A DNA stretch of 64,000 bases from Stratiolaelaps scimitus (GCA_019614645.1 JABWDB010000016.1:3224001-3288000), one strand, 5' to 3'; positions 25,920 to 39,784 are shown, counted from the stretch's first letter. Numbers and translations: made by a program. The notes: generated from the letters alone by a model not told the origin.

Positions 25920-27220
25920 CACCCAATATATCAAAGCCTTAAGTCTCGTGCTATTGAAGCTAAATCTGTCTTGGAGAAACCTCCGGCGAGAGAGCTCGCT
26001 GCTTGTTCAGGTCCGAACAGTTTGCGTATAGTAGGCTACACTTTCTGTCGTCACATAAGAATAGAGCTGAGAGAAGCCATAGCGTGTTCATGTGTGCGGA
26101 TAGATGGTGCTGGGGGTCAGGGGGTGGTGGTAAGAACTACCAACGTGGCAAGGGCCTGGGCAATCGTGCGAGGCTGTTAGATTAGATATGATTAGCAACG
26201 CTTGTCCCGCCCTGCCCAAGGAAACAGCGGGAGAGAAGATCGCGGACTCCTTGATGAGGTGGCGTCATGGCAGTGAATTCGTCGTTCACTCAAACGGATA
26301 CCTCTGTGTCGTACAACTGTTCATGCTATTCGCGAGCCAATTCCTGCTTATTGCTTTTGCTGGCTGGCTGGCTAGCTGCCCCTCGGCTTCTCTAGCGGAT
26401 CGGATTCGGAACATGAACACCCGACGTGTTGTAGAGACCGGGAACGAAAGCGAACAGAAGACATTGTCAGGTCCAGACGCCCGCCGACGGTAATGAATGA
26501 GAGAACATGGCTATTGCTGCTTCAAACATTCTTTAGCAGTTATATGCCAATACGACTTTGTTGTTGACCGCACACTGTCGATGCGGACTTTCTAGCTGGG
26601 AGCGGGGCGGGATACGACTGACAGCTCTCTTCGACACACAACTGCTGATAGGAGCCAGTGGGATGACAGAGCCGAAGAGCGCGCGAACCCACAGACCAAC
26701 CACTCAGCCGAGACCCACCGGCCGAACGAACGGACGAATCTACCTACCAGCGATTTGGTTTGTCACTTAGTTGAGCGGAGCGAGATGCGTCACTGGGTGA
26801 AGCGGAGTACAAAGCAATAGATTACTGCTCAATAGGGATGGACGCCATAGGAACGAGCTAGGTTTACTGGGTCCTTCTTCGCGCCGGATTTTCTTTTTGT
26901 CTTGTTTCTCTAGCGGGTGGAGCGCGTTTGACGAAACGCTCGTCTTCAGCAAATATAATAATGACCCAATTTGAAATTGGTCGAACAGCTGTTTACCAGG
27001 GACAAGTGCCATTGATGATATGCTAAGTCAGGTTCGTACCTATCCGTATGATGGAGTTATTATTAACTGGCGAAGCTATATGCGGATATATATAGGCTCT
27101 ACATATCACCGTTGGCTGAGGAAGTAGCTTCCTGAGCCGGAAGCGTAGACGTGATGCAGATGTACGCGTTGATACGGTGCAACAGTAACAAGTGCCTCTG
27201 GATGAACAATGCCCTTCAAA

Positions 27221-27222
<2 letters not shown>

Positions 27223-27301
<79 letters not shown>
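27223..27301. repeat. Long TA microsatellite (about 79 nt, one interruption)
   Basis: The longest dinucleotide tract in the window, interrupted only by a C at 27267. Frames reading through it (Ile-Tyr repeats) are artefacts. Confidence 0.95.
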
Positions 27302-27302
<1 letters not shown>

Positions 27303-29304
27303 CCCAAGCTTCGCTCGTTCGTATACTGTTCGAGTCCTGAACCTGCTCTATCCAAAGCGGCTGAATAGCTCCTTGTATCTATTTTGGTACTTTCACATCA
27401 TCCAGTTGTTGTATTCGTATCTCAACATCACTGGTGTAAACTCTCGCTGAAATATGAGCTCTTTTCATGCATAGAACATCATCGCTGCTTAAATGTGCTA
27501 AAAGTGAAGTTTGATTCAAAGGAGATCGCGCCCGGTGCCTCGTAGGCGGTAAATACAGACGGGTGTCGTAGTCGGCACAATGGCAATGTATGCACATAGT
27601 ATACGCGGTCCGAAAGTAGAAGCATGTCCACTCTGCCGTTACTTGGGGCGTCTTCACTATGGTCATCCTCCAGAAAGGATTACGTTCACCCCTTTAATAT
27701 GTCAACACAATTTCGCTATCGTCGAAAGGTACGACCCAAAATGCTATCAGTTTTTCGTTCCGTTCTAAGGCTAAAATTCCCTTATTGATTCCCGTTTGTT
27801 AGTGTGTTTGCACAATTTCCAAGAACATGTGAAAGCTCACGTGTGTTATAAAAAGTGGACCACATCGGTCAGGACCTTTTTAATGGGGCTGAGTCCCGCC
27901 TGTTGAACTGATTGGCAGTGATCGGTGGTTCACAAGAAAACAAAATTAAACAGGTTCAGTGATTCAGACTAACGCAGACTAAAACAGAGTGTGACGCCCG
28001 GTACAAATCTATACTATTATGTATACAGAATCCTAAGCAGTATCGTAAACATGTGTCCAATCAATGTGTATGACAATTTGTACAGATTAACATTATTATT
28101 ATTATTTTATTCGAAAGGTCAAATGACATATAGTTAGTCACCCGATAAGAAACAACCTTTCAACTTCGGTGTAGGTCCTACCTAGCGTTTCTTCTTAACG
28201 TATAACCATTCTCCGTTTATTATTATTATTAGGAGAAAACTCGTTTCCCATACGATTCTATTAGATACACTGTTGATTTGTAGGCTGGGCTCCTTAGACG
28301 ATTACACTTCACCTCGATCGTGCCTGTCAGAGTCCCTTGATTGGGTCTAACGGGTGCGACGGTGCTAATCGGGAGCCCTGAAATAGTGGCAGTTCAAGCC
28401 TATGAATGGGTGGAAGCGACATGTGCAGCGATATTATCGACAGCTCTTCAAAATCCCCTTTGCTTTCGTTTACGCTACAATGGCCTGAAAATTCGCTAGT
28501 GATAGAGCAAGTAGCGGAATGGCTGATTCAAAGTGTTGTCTTCGTGTGATCCTCTTAAATAGACATATCTACACAATAGTATTATGGTATATAACAGTGA
28601 CCATCGTACGATTCCTGCCACTGCTCCTATTCTCGAGTTGTGCACGAGGCCCTACGCGAATCCTATTAAACTCATATTGTCGTATAGGAACTCAGACAAT
28701 TCCCAGGCATCGTATAGCATATTCGCACTGTTTGATCCCGTCTTCTTCAGATATATAGGCAGAAACGGTGTAAGAACTCTCAACTCGTTAGCTGGTTATA
28801 GCCTTGTGGAGCGTCAATCAAACCGATATGCAATTGGTGGTATACACAGGATTCTAAACGACGGTCCATCGTTTCATGCAGCATTTATCTGTGCAAATAT
28901 AAATAGCTATTGGATACATCATTCTAACGAATCTTGCTGCTCATTAAACACAGAGTCACACTATATGAAAGTCAAGATACTTGCTGTGACAGTCAGCCAC
29001 TTCAGAGTAAACATTAATATCAAAAACAAACGAAACAACAAGAACTAGATCTCTCCCTAGGTATCGTCGCAACTTGAATAGTATAAACACGAATACACTT
29101 TTAGGATGCAAATGGACAACCAAATTACTACTGCATAGTCAGTTATCCAACTTCCCCCGCGTGGTCTCGCGGCGATTCGGCCGATCGAATCAAATTAAAA
29201 TTCACGCTCAGGGCTCAGGTGAAGAGTGACGTGTCGTTGTCAGCGGTCCAAGAGCCAGCTGTCCATGTATTGTCGGCCGTGTAGCAAACCCAGTATCTCT
29301 ATCG

Positions 29305-29327
29305 CTCTCTCTCTCTCTCTCTCTCTC
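29305..29327 (+). repeat. CT microsatellite
   Basis: An uninterrupted CT run. Confidence 0.9.
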
Positions 29328-30930
29328 ATGCTTGATGCAGTGACAGGCGGGCCACGTGCTGTACACCCAGACCTCGGGCCGGAGGAACGACTCTTGCTCG
29401 CTCTGCCCCCCACGGGAAAAAAATCATCGCGTATGAGCACGCGTATGACTGTGAACCCTGATAATTCAATTACCGAAGATGGACGGGTAGATTCGAACGA
29501 GATACTTCTCTTAGGCTAACCCAATTAAAATGCACGTCAAGAAAAATTACAGTCGAGCTATCATGGTGTGGCGACGACGGCGGTAGCGGGCCTTGTCGTC
29601 AGCAGCCTCAGCCACATTAGGGGGCACATTTCTCTAGTGCCTTAGACCCGGTACCTAGCGAGAATAGGCCAACTGGCGCCGTAGAAACCTACGTTTCAAG
29701 TGAGGCATAGCGACGTAGGTGCGATTAATTACCGTATGAGCAAATTTCGAGTAAGAGTCATAGTAAAATTTAAGAAAAAATGAGTGCAGGCCTTGCTATA
29801 GGAAAAGGAAACGAAGAGGTTTTTCATTTACGAAAGAAATTATCCGATATAATATGAAATAATATCGAGGAATAATAACAACTGCGTGGACAACTCTTGT
29901 GAACAACAGTCGCACAAAACAGGTATCACGCACCGATGAGCTCGTCCTATGTGTTATGTCTGATCTTGGCCATGTGCATGTGACCCCGCAACACAAACTG
30001 GTCGACATGCAAAGTCCAACTTGGAAATTGTGAGGGCGTTCGCTCTTTATCTGCCTCTAGTGTCACACGACTGAGATACGCTCGACACGGGAGCGAACAC
30101 ATATGCAATGCAGGACAAAAAGGTAGGCCCTATTCACGCGCAGCCAGGTTCGCAGCAAGACCAGGATGGCCTGGACGGCTGACTGACTGGCTGGCTTTAT
30201 GCAGGCACGGTCATGCGTCCCAACCTCAGTCGCGTGCTCGCCTCCGCCCCGCATTCAATTGCATGGTTAATGGACGCCATTAATCAGCATTACGCTACAG
30301 AGGAACAGCTGCCTCGCGTCGCGCTAGCCGAAACAACTCATTTAAATACGAATAGCCGCCATTGCAATGACAGGTCGAGCCACAATTGCATAACGGCAAT
30401 GTAGGCAGGTGGTACCTACGACTTAGTCGACAACGCCTGATAATATCCCAACACAACAACGCCCCTCCATGAGCGATATGGAGGCAGAGTTCGCTTGAAG
30501 CATTCGCACAATGAAAGATGAATAGATGAATGGCTAGAATTATATACAAATGTATGCTATGTATTGTTTATGCGCAAATGTTTGTGATACAGAAGTATAT
30601 GGGTATGCATACTAGTAACGGTATCGTTATTGACCGCAATTATAGGAATACCCTTTCGTTAAGATCAGGCTGTGTGGAGTCGATGATATCGAGAAGGAAT
30701 AAAATGATTAAGCGGACATATAATAATAGTAATTATAATTATAATACATCGAACGAACTCAACCGAAACGAATGTCCCAGGGAGGCTCATGGAGCATTTA
30801 CAAAAAAATACGACTTGGGATATCGCTGTGTGCATTTCCATCTGAGGCCGCATCTCTTTCTCTCTCTCTCTCCCTCTCTCTATATATATATATATACATA
30901 TTTGGCTAGCTCGTTCTTTCTATCTCTCAG

Positions 30931-31002
30931 GCAAGTATCGTGGACACAGACAGAAGTCGGATACCCGGAAGTAGTCGACCGGAAGAATTCAAACTGAGGA
31001 AG
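30931..31002 (+). CDS. Candidate 72-nt internal exon (24 codons)
   Basis: A pyrimidine-rich acceptor (TCGTTCTTTCTATCTCTCAG) and a donor AAG|GTGAGA flank exactly 24 open codons in phase 0 at both ends. The peptide starts ASIVDTDRSRIPGSS and ends KLRK. The length divisible by three, good sites on both sides and polar charged content fit a cassette exon. No host gene was recognised on the plus strand here, so this could be chance. Confidence 0.25.
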
Positions 31003-31142
31003 GTGAGACATACACTGTTGGGGGAGCTTACATTTATATGTTGTCTATGGGGTTTCTTTTTGATACGACACGTGCGGTGTCAATCATCATGTGCCTATGT
31101 GTATGCTGATATGCTTATACTTAAATATCTAATTTAAGTTCC

Positions 31143-31164
31143 CTCCTTCCTTCCTTCCTTCCTT
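31143..31164 (+). repeat. CTTC microsatellite
   Basis: About five copies of the tetranucleotide. Confidence 0.9.
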
Positions 31165-32456
31165 GCTTTAATATACAACGAGGTATATGCCTGTTTTAAG
31201 CGGAAAGTGCATACGGGGACGAAATAAAACGAGTTATATGTGTAAACAAACACATAAGTCTAGATGTCGCAGTGGGACCTCCTTTCATAAGGAAATATGA
31301 TGTTAACATATATCTATATGTTCACATCATATTTTTGACATCTTAATAAAAAAAAAACTCACGTTAATCTAATCAATTGTCTATCAGTTTGTTTTTGCTA
31401 GTGTTTAATTTATTGACATGCAGAGAGCAGCCGAAAGTCGCAAAAAAACAAAGGCCCGAATGCGACCATCGTCGATACGAAATGATACCCTGATGGAGAG
31501 CACTCACTTCGTGAGTGTTCGTATTCATAGAGGATGCTCGGCTGGTACTGTTTAGTGCGAAGTTCATTTGACAAAAAACGATCTGTCGATCTCGCTCTCC
31601 CAGCATCTCTCATCAGACTCGTTCTCTCTACTCTGGTTTGGGCGAGCATTCGATGTTATTTCACTTTCTATGCCAATTTCCTAGGCAGCTCTTGCCTTAC
31701 TTCTGGACAGTGTGAATAGAAACTCAAGTGTTTTCTCATCATATACCGGACCGATATTGATAATAATATTAATAATACTAATAATAAAAATAATTGTGTA
31801 ATTTAATGAACGCCTCCTTTGATCGTCTGCTCTCCTATATCCCGATTAGCGTCATTCACTGTATCACATGTCGACCTCGAGCCGCAGTTCATCTTTGCGG
31901 CGTGGTTACTTGTTACTCTTTTCTTGTTCACCTAAACAAGCAATCACAACGACGACACTTCACTTCGAGCTCCTCGGGATGTCTGGCGGCTCACACCAAA
32001 ACCAAGCACAAATTGAATATACATGGCTGATGCGGCCCTCATCGTTGTCGCTATCATCGCTACCACCCCGATCGTGCCGGCCTGCGTCCACGCCTATCAC
32101 GAGTCGGTCAACCGCTTATGCGGCTCATATGATGTTTCATGATGATTTCGCCGCACCGCTCAAGTTACTGCATCTCGCCAATTGCACGTATACGCCACAG
32201 AGCACGTGAAACTACAACCGTTAGCTGGCTTCAACGATTAGCGAGTATACCCCGGTCCTCAGGCCCGAGTGTGTAACGGATAGCGACGTGGCCGGCTAGG
32301 ACATAATCATAATAATAATAATAATACCTCTCAGGTACATATGAGTAAGCCCAAAGCGACATGACGTACGAGTTAGCAATACGAGCATGAAGGGCGGCAG
32401 CTGAACGGTTAGTGCTTCATGCACGTTTCGGACAGCGATGTAGGTACATAGTGAAC

Positions 32457-32490
32457 GGGGGGGGTAACCGGGGGTAACCGGGGGCGGGGG
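32457..32490 (+). repeat. G-quadruplex-prone 10-bp tandem repeat
   Basis: Four G runs of 8, 5, 5 and 5 are separated by TAACC, TAACC and C, made from a GGGGGTAACC unit repeated about two and a half times. Four runs of at least five G with loops of one to five bases is a strong predicted quadruplex. Confidence 0.85.
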
Positions 32491-34533
32491 TGTTCTGCTG
32501 TCCATCTCGTCTTCCTTTTCTGCCGTGTATATGTATGTATGGATGCATGCATGCATAAGAGCCGGTCAGCCTGCGCAGCGTTGAGAGCGCGCGGTTCTGG
32601 GGCTAGTTTAGCCATGGGGTTTAGCTCCGCAGCGTGAATGCGGGATGCGGGGATAGTCGTAAAACTGGACGGAAAGGAGGAGGATTAACGTAATTACGCC
32701 ACCACGACCACGTTGTGGGAAAAACAGTGATAGAGTTAGATAGAAAGAGAGAGGAGGGGGGGGGGTATGAGGATGCCAGGGAGAGAGGCTATTCTATTCA
32801 CTTGTCCTCTATATGTATTGCTTGACTGGCCCCACGTTATTGTGATACAGTTATGGATAGCTACGAAAGATGAGTAAATGGAAGGGCACATCGGTTCGGT
32901 TGCGCAATCTCTCTCTCTCTCTCTCTCTAGCTCCCTTACTCTTTCAATCGCTTGTCCATCCATTGTGTGTTCTGCCTTTGAACTTCTGGGTGGACTTGAT
33001 GCCGCTGAAATGGACAACATCAACAACGAAGGGCAGTTCAAGGTGCGGAGAGATGGCCTTAAAACAACAGCAGGTGCTCATCATCAGGTCGAGCTGGGAC
33101 ACCGTCTCAGCTCATTCAAGATCATCCCACAATTTGGCTCGATCATCTAATAATTAGTATTGATATTATTCCTAATTACTGTATGTTTGAATAAACAATT
33201 GAATCCTTAGATTTTTAAATAGAAATAGTAACAATCATGATGACAATTATGACAAGTTTACGTCGAAGATCATATCCATTATACCTTCAATATGCCCCAT
33301 GCAATGTAATTATTTGTCATATTATATAATTAATGAAAGCACAGACACATCCATATATATATATATATATATCCATGCACTGTTAACGCGCAGAATGCCT
33401 CTAGAGGCACCCGTCATAATGACTGCTACATTGTCACTGCATTTAAGATCGGTTAACTTAGTAATTCCAGAACGACGTATTCGGTTCTGTGCAGGTCAAC
33501 TGAAATACGGATCGAGAGTAGCCTGCATTTTTGGTGGCTCTCCTCCGAGTAACCATAGAGTACTGCATCTTTCCGTTGTCGGCATGAACCGTAGCTCCAA
33601 TGTCGCAGCCAAGGTAAATCAATGCATTTGTACAAAGTATAGGTTTCCTTGCTACTTGTAGCTTCTATAAAACGTAGCGTTTTATTTTTTGTATTCTCTA
33701 TCTTTCTTTTGCGAAAATATCACTTTGCGGGGGAAATTTTATTCTCCACACACACTTACGCTCAGCGGCACTATTAGCAGAACAGAACATAACTAGCACC
33801 GAAGCGCAATGTTAAGGGGGTCTCTATGTGGATATATTTTTTCAATAAATCAGTTGCACGACGCTTTGGGAGCCTACATGTTACCTACTCACACGCACAC
33901 GCACATATATATATATAATACATGTATATATACGCGCAAGTTTCGTGACTAATCCCTTAAGCAACATTATGACTAATTGTTCTTCATGTCTTTCAGGGGG
34001 GCGGTGTTGGCGTCGAGAGAAATCGGGGATGGCCTATTTCTTTCCATCGAGTCTACACCGGACATCACTCGGATCTCTATGTAGTATAGACCTAGAGGAG
34101 GGCTCATATAAGCCTAGCTGAGTAGAACCGGACAGCCTCTAGGCGCCCAGTCCTTGGTACATTAATTATAATTAATTATTATCTACTATTCATCTCCAGT
34201 TCCCGCTGCCATTTGCCTATACCTCTCCCGTGGGGGCGGTCAGGCCATCCTGCCTCTACCCAATCTCCATCCCTGCACAACTGTGCCCCCATCCCCCCGC
34301 CTTTCCCAAACACACATTAGGGTCCACACAATAAGGCACTAGGCACCTCCTCGTCAGCAGCCACAGGCCATCCAGTCGCCGCCGCCGCCGTATCGACACT
34401 CCACGAAGTATTCTCGTCATCTGACACGAGCATGTGCCATTCGCGCCAGCCACCGTTTCGCCGTCCATTCGCTCAATCCCGTACCAATCCCCTTTCACGT
34501 ATCCGTTTAACTAAGTTTCTATGCCACTTCACC

Positions 34534-34536
<3 letters not shown>

Positions 34537-34567
<31 letters not shown>
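34537..34567 (+). repeat. CT microsatellite
   Basis: A CT run of about 31 nt, lying inside the long 364-codon open frame. Confidence 0.95.
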
Positions 34568-34570
<3 letters not shown>

Positions 34571-37500
34571 CACTCGTCCCATTGGGTTCGTCGCCAGGGC
34601 GTCACATTGTTTCCCCTCTAAGTTTCATTTCTACCTCATGCTGGTCTCTGCCTATCTCCCGGCCTCCCTCTCTCTGACTTCACTTTGCACGGACGTACCT
34701 ATCATTACAATCGCACGTTGCAATTCGCTAAGTATTCCGCCGACTGGCCGTCCGAACCCCGACCCCTGGCTCGTTGGCGTCCAGTTCGTTTCCTACGACT
34801 TCCACTCCTCCTTAAACAAACTCGAAGTGGCAGCCAGTGAAGTGCCGCGCTACATCGTTGCGTCGAGTAGAACTCGACGCTACCGTTTGTCGCGACGAGG
34901 CGTGGCCGCCGCCGTCCGCCGCCGCCGTCCGCCGCCGCCGCATCCGCCTCATTCATGGGTCAGGAGAAGAGGCATTCGTTCATCCGACCCGTGGAGACAA
35001 ACGCCCACGCGCGTGTTAGAACCTCCTCTCGCAGATAAAAACGAGCCGACGGACAAACGAACGAACGAAGTGGTCCGCTTCGTCGGGTCCTCCACCTCGG
35101 ATCCCTTCCGCAACCAGTCCGCCATCCATTTCTACCCTATGCTACCATTTACTCGTTACAAAGTAGCTGCTTCTCGAACGGCGGACGCAGTGCGCGTTGG
35201 CTTGAACGTTGCTACTCCCATCGGGGTGACCAGTGGCTGGTGGCCACCACGGCAGCAAGCCTATCCAAGCATTAATTGCACGCATCTCCAGGCTCTCTCT
35301 CTCTCACTGTTTCCCCTGCATCTAGACACCCTAGGGTTCGTTCACTGCTCGACGGTAATACAATACCTCGCCGCACTCATGCACCCGTATAGTATGCATT
35401 TATATATATTATGTGTGCATGTATACAACAGCAGTATACATTGTGGCAGGGGTCCGCTCGACGAGAGTCGTTTTGTTGGATACCAACGTTCACGCATGAT
35501 AGAAGAAGAAGAAGAAGACACCTATCACAGAGACAGGGAAATAGATAGACAGATAGAGAGGGGTGATTTGGATGAGGAGAATGCAGAGTACGAGACAATA
35601 CGCGGATTCGTATAACCTGTGTATAGTGTCACGTGCAAACGTGCATGAGACTCTAGAACGATTTATGTATACCAAACGAAAGGAAGAGAGAGTGTAGCAA
35701 GCTGAGAGACGCAATCCAAACTTGTGTATGTATATATATGTATAATATAAACCACTCGTAACGGACAGCTGCAAAAGCTCATGGGTAGGGGACCGAAGAG
35801 CGGACCAGCAAACAAACAACAAGAGACGCGGATGCTTACGAACGGTTGCGCTGTGTGTGTGTGTGTGGGTGTGTGAAGATATGGGTGTGTATGTGTGCTC
35901 ATGCTGGTGGATGGACGGCACAAGCGCGGATACCAACCAGCCAACCAACTAGCCGCCTGGCGGTGGGTGATCGTACGAACGAAGACTTAGCTGTGACAAT
36001 GAGCGACGGACAGCTGGCTCCCTGTGTCCACACAGCATTTATGTGTAGCCACTGGAATGGCGAACCAAATGGGCAAGCATAGATACATACATATACCTAG
36101 ACAGGGAGACGGACAGATGAGCCACTACGACCGCTGGGGACCCTATCGTTGAAGCTGACCTGCACTACGTGGCCAGTCACGTAGTGTAGTGTTTCGAGCG
36201 CCACAGGGCTAAGCCGGGGATGGGCGAGTGAGGTCAGTAGGGGCAACGTGCAATGCATTACTTTGTATACACTTAAGCCAGCTCAATATGGAAACTTTCC
36301 ATTCCATCGTTCCAGCCTCCACTGGACAAACATAGATTTAAATAGCTGACCCGCTTATTAAAGTTGACTCTGTGTTTACTATGAGCTCAACCGTTTTTTT
36401 TCCCCCCCCCCACCTTTTAAAATGCTTAGCGTCGGCAGGGCTGCTTCACTCGAGGCTGATTCGACTGGTGAGTGAAAACCCGCCTATTGCAGGGGCAGAA
36501 GAGGTCTCGATGGGGTTCTACGGTGCTCGTTCCTAAGTTATGGCATGAAATGGTTGACAAATCTTTCCGGGATATATCAGAGAGCGCTAGGTGCTCGTGT
36601 GAGATGGCACCCCAAAATGTCCACTTGCTTTGGTAGGCACGCACTCATACTGGGTGGAGGGTTTGATGGCTTGCTAAGAGCCACGTTAGAGAGGAACTGG
36701 CCCAAGAAGCTGGGCGCCGTCTTGAGAGCTTTCTCGCTTCCTCAAGCGAGCGAGAAGTTGGAAGTACCCACCGACAGTTGCACCGTTGTCGCTGACTTTG
36801 TGTGGACACGACTCAAGAGATACGCCAAATGCCCCCGGCCCCCGCATGCCGCTTTATGTGATCATCTGCTGCAGGAAAAAAAAGCCTTGCTCAGCAGGGG
36901 ATGGCGGTGGCCCCGCACAAACCCATCTGAAATCTGAGAGATCCTCGGTGGGGAGAATTTTTCTCACAGTGAAATGCTCGTTGGCAGTGTTCCGCTAGCG
37001 CGGACGCTCGCCTAGGTCTGACTATACTGAGCACGAATTACCATCGAATGTCTCTCCCAACAGCTTTGAGGAGAGATTGGAGGCTTTCGCAGTAGGTGGA
37101 GGGGGCGACCGCTGTCTGCCGTTGTCGCGGTGGCGAATCCCCACGGGCCGCGGGGTGAGGGAACCTGACACCGTCAACGAGACGTCAGGTTTATGGCGGT
37201 TACTCGAAACGCAAAGCAACGCCAAGCAGCAAGACCAACCACCGTGGCAAGAGGTCGACGTAAATGGCCTCTGTAGAAGGAATCCCGAGTTTGAGATCAT
37301 TTGTCAACGCTGTATGCGAATGCGACCACAATGGGACGATACGTAAAGGCTGCACGTGTAAATCGTACATGTTGAAAGAAGGGAGAGGTCACTCTGTATA
37401 TTCGTATTTAGTTTTTTTTTTTGCTTATTCATAACATACGATTTTTTTTTGTTTTATAAATAATTACTTGAGCGAGATGTGCCCTCAAAATATACGCGAG

Positions 37501-37857
37501 TGTGTATATATATGTATATATATATATATATATAATATATTCGTGGAATATCGCGATTATGAGTTTCATAGGACCTTATTTCATATTATTGTGTGTCTTA
37601 ATTTATGCAGTATTTAGTGACGTAGTTGGGGACGGGGTATCAGGCCGAGGTCGTCATGGTCCTGAGGGAGGCGATGGCATTGCCCTTTTGCATGACGAAG
37701 GAAAGGCGCTGCAGAAGGAAGTATCCTTGACGCCAGGTCCCTCGCCCCTCAGGTCCCTTCACGTCTTTACCTAGTCGACGTGAAGTGATTGAATTCGCTT
37801 CTTGTCACTTCGTGACTTTCTTTTCAGTATCTAGAACCTTGACTCTCACGTTAAAAA

Positions 37858-38011
37858 TCAATGTCTTTTTTCTAAAGAAATACATTCAACATTAGTCATG
37901 ATATTCAAGGACGCCACGAAGGCTGACTTAAGTTTGGGATATTTCGTGTGAGTTCCAAGTACTTTGGTAAGCCTCACACGAATAGTACTTGCCACTATTG
38001 GCTGTAACGAC
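37858..38011 (-). CDS. ML-domain (MD-2-related lipid-recognition) protein, C-terminal exon
   Basis: Fifty codons and a TGA stop follow an acceptor ATCAGCAG. The translation runs from SLQPIVAST to ISLEKRH. The block VRLTKVLGTHTKYPKLKSAF, then VASLNIMTNVECISLE, resembles the last two strands of ML proteins such as NPC2-like and mite group 2 proteins: alternating hydrophobic residues, a Y-P-x-(L/V) turn, and a cysteine followed by a final beta strand just before the stop. Such proteins are small, secreted and bind lipids or sterols. With the acceptor used here, the exon needs two bases from the preceding exon, whereas 39785-39972 leaves one. Either a short exon lies between them or a weaker upstream acceptor (ACAACAG, exon start near 38027) is used. 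That alternative restores the phase. Confidence 0.5.
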
Positions 38012-39784
38012 CTGCTGATGCCCGTGTCTGTTGTCCAACTAGTTCTCGAATAATCACGACATAAATATATACAAATATTAACACTAGTTGGCGAATATCG
38101 CAACAACAATCAAGATAAAACTGCACGACTTCAGGTACTCTGAAACGAAGCAGCCGTACGGTTTGGCAAAGTTGCTCTTGGCCGAGAGATCGTCACGGAA
38201 ACGATTCGTCCAGGTGATTACTGCAGTGTGCCCAAGGGGCTGGACGAGCTTGAAATTGCTTCTGGTTCCTTCCTACGAAGCATTTCGAATACACGCCCGT
38301 ATCAACAGCGGCAACGGAGGCATTCACTTCGGTAGTTCAAGCTTAGCGGAGGACTCGTGCAGCACGGCCTTTGGTGAGCACTCACCGCAGCGACCGATTC
38401 AAGCGGCGGTCCGAAGCGGTCAGTCGGCATGGCCGTTGGCCTGCGAGTGACGCTTCACAAGGAAACAGTGGCCTTTCTCGGCCGGCCGTACTCCCCAACA
38501 GACACAGCACGAACTCAATTGGCAAGCACAGAAAGGGAACGACCGGCCATCCTGTCACTGTCTCGATTCGGCTTGCCACCAGTGGCCAAAGGGCTGGGAA
38601 TGGTCGAGCCATGCGTTGGCTGGCTACTGTGTTGTCAGTGCCTATACTCTTTGCCCTAACTCGTAACAGTAGGCAGGCTGTGGTAGAATGCGGAAGGAAC
38701 TCCTGTTTGCCGTAGCAGGTCAAGGGATACTGACAGCAAGCAACAGCAGCAGCAGCACCAGTAGTTTCAAAGGAGTTGCATTTGTAGGAGGAGTTCGTTT
38801 TGGTCGCTTGCCAGCCCCAAGTGCGACGCTGGAAACCTCTTTCGTCAACGTTTAACGCGTCGCCAGCCACCGCGGATTTAAAGAGCCACGCACGACACAG
38901 TGACAACTACGCGATCCCTCGGGGACGGCAGTTCCCTGTACGAGTTCTCCCCGTCAATGGCCACGGCGCTACTGACTCGCTTCAGCTTCGAATGGAATTC
39001 CCCAAACGTATAAGTCGTACTAGCGAGTTCTACAGGCGGCAGCAACAGGAACTAGTGGCAATAGTGTCTGCAGGTAGAGAGGCTCGCCGTCAGGTACTAG
39101 CACCAGCAGTAGTCGTAGTAATAGAAGCGAACGGCAGTAACTGCTAAAGTTGCTAACATCTCGTCCGACGCAGGGCTGGTCCATAGCCTATCACGCAGTT
39201 GTCGAGTAGTGTCTCGGCTTAGAACTGACTGGTAGACGCGGGCTAAGTGTTCCAGTTGCTCCCCGCAGTCCCTGTTTATCACCGCCATCTTAACTCGTGA
39301 ACCGTCGGGGGCGAGGGGCTCAGTGGGAAAACTAGCGAGACTCGGGAAAACATTTCCTACCTTAAGCAGATAGATAGGAAGCGTTGCCAGTTGCAGTCGT
39401 AATGCGTGCAGACTAGCCGCTTTGTATGCAAATTACGTGCTCTGTAGCGGTTTATCGTGGCGCCTCATCGCCGCGAATATTCCAAAGATTCTCAGGGGCT
39501 GTTCACGCATCGTGAAATTTCGCGACGAAGTCTCCCCCGAGCTGTTTCACGATCGGAGGTCGAAATCCACGATTTGAGTCGTGCGGCAACATTTGTGCAT
39601 TTTTCACCTTACTATGGCTGGTGTATCAGGACCGCGCTTTCATTTGCGGCTAGTGTTAGTTGTAAGAGGAAGGGCCAATGGGGACATAGTGGATGAATCC
39701 ACAAATGCGAAGCATAAGGAATACCGCGTGTGAAACTCGGAACTAAGGCAACTGGTCAGAATTAGCGATTGTGGGTCACGTCAC
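38012..39784 (-). other. Interval between the two ML-like exons (about 1.8 kb)
   Basis: Probably intronic. It may hide a short exon needed to repair the phase between the two ML exons. The frames at 38382-38906 minus and 38800-39147 plus show no domain features. Confidence 0.5.

Larger units (their letters stand above)
19042..37857. other. Long non-coding stretch, possibly part of the Beat-like gene's first intron
   Basis: Apart from the low-confidence frames listed separately, I see no gene. It contains CT tracts (22593-22615, 25141-25169, 29305-29327, 32909-32928, 34537-34567), TA tracts (25892-25919, 27223-27301, 33353-33370, 37505-37540), a CTTC tract (31143-31164), a T8C10 run (36394-36411) and a G10 run (32756-32765). 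The 154-codon plus frame at 28584-29048 and the 130-codon plus frame at 36545-36937 have no recognised domain. Confidence 0.55.

Noticed and set aside
27151..27450. Frames made of Ile-Tyr repeats on both strands
   Set aside because: These are pure translation of the TA microsatellite.
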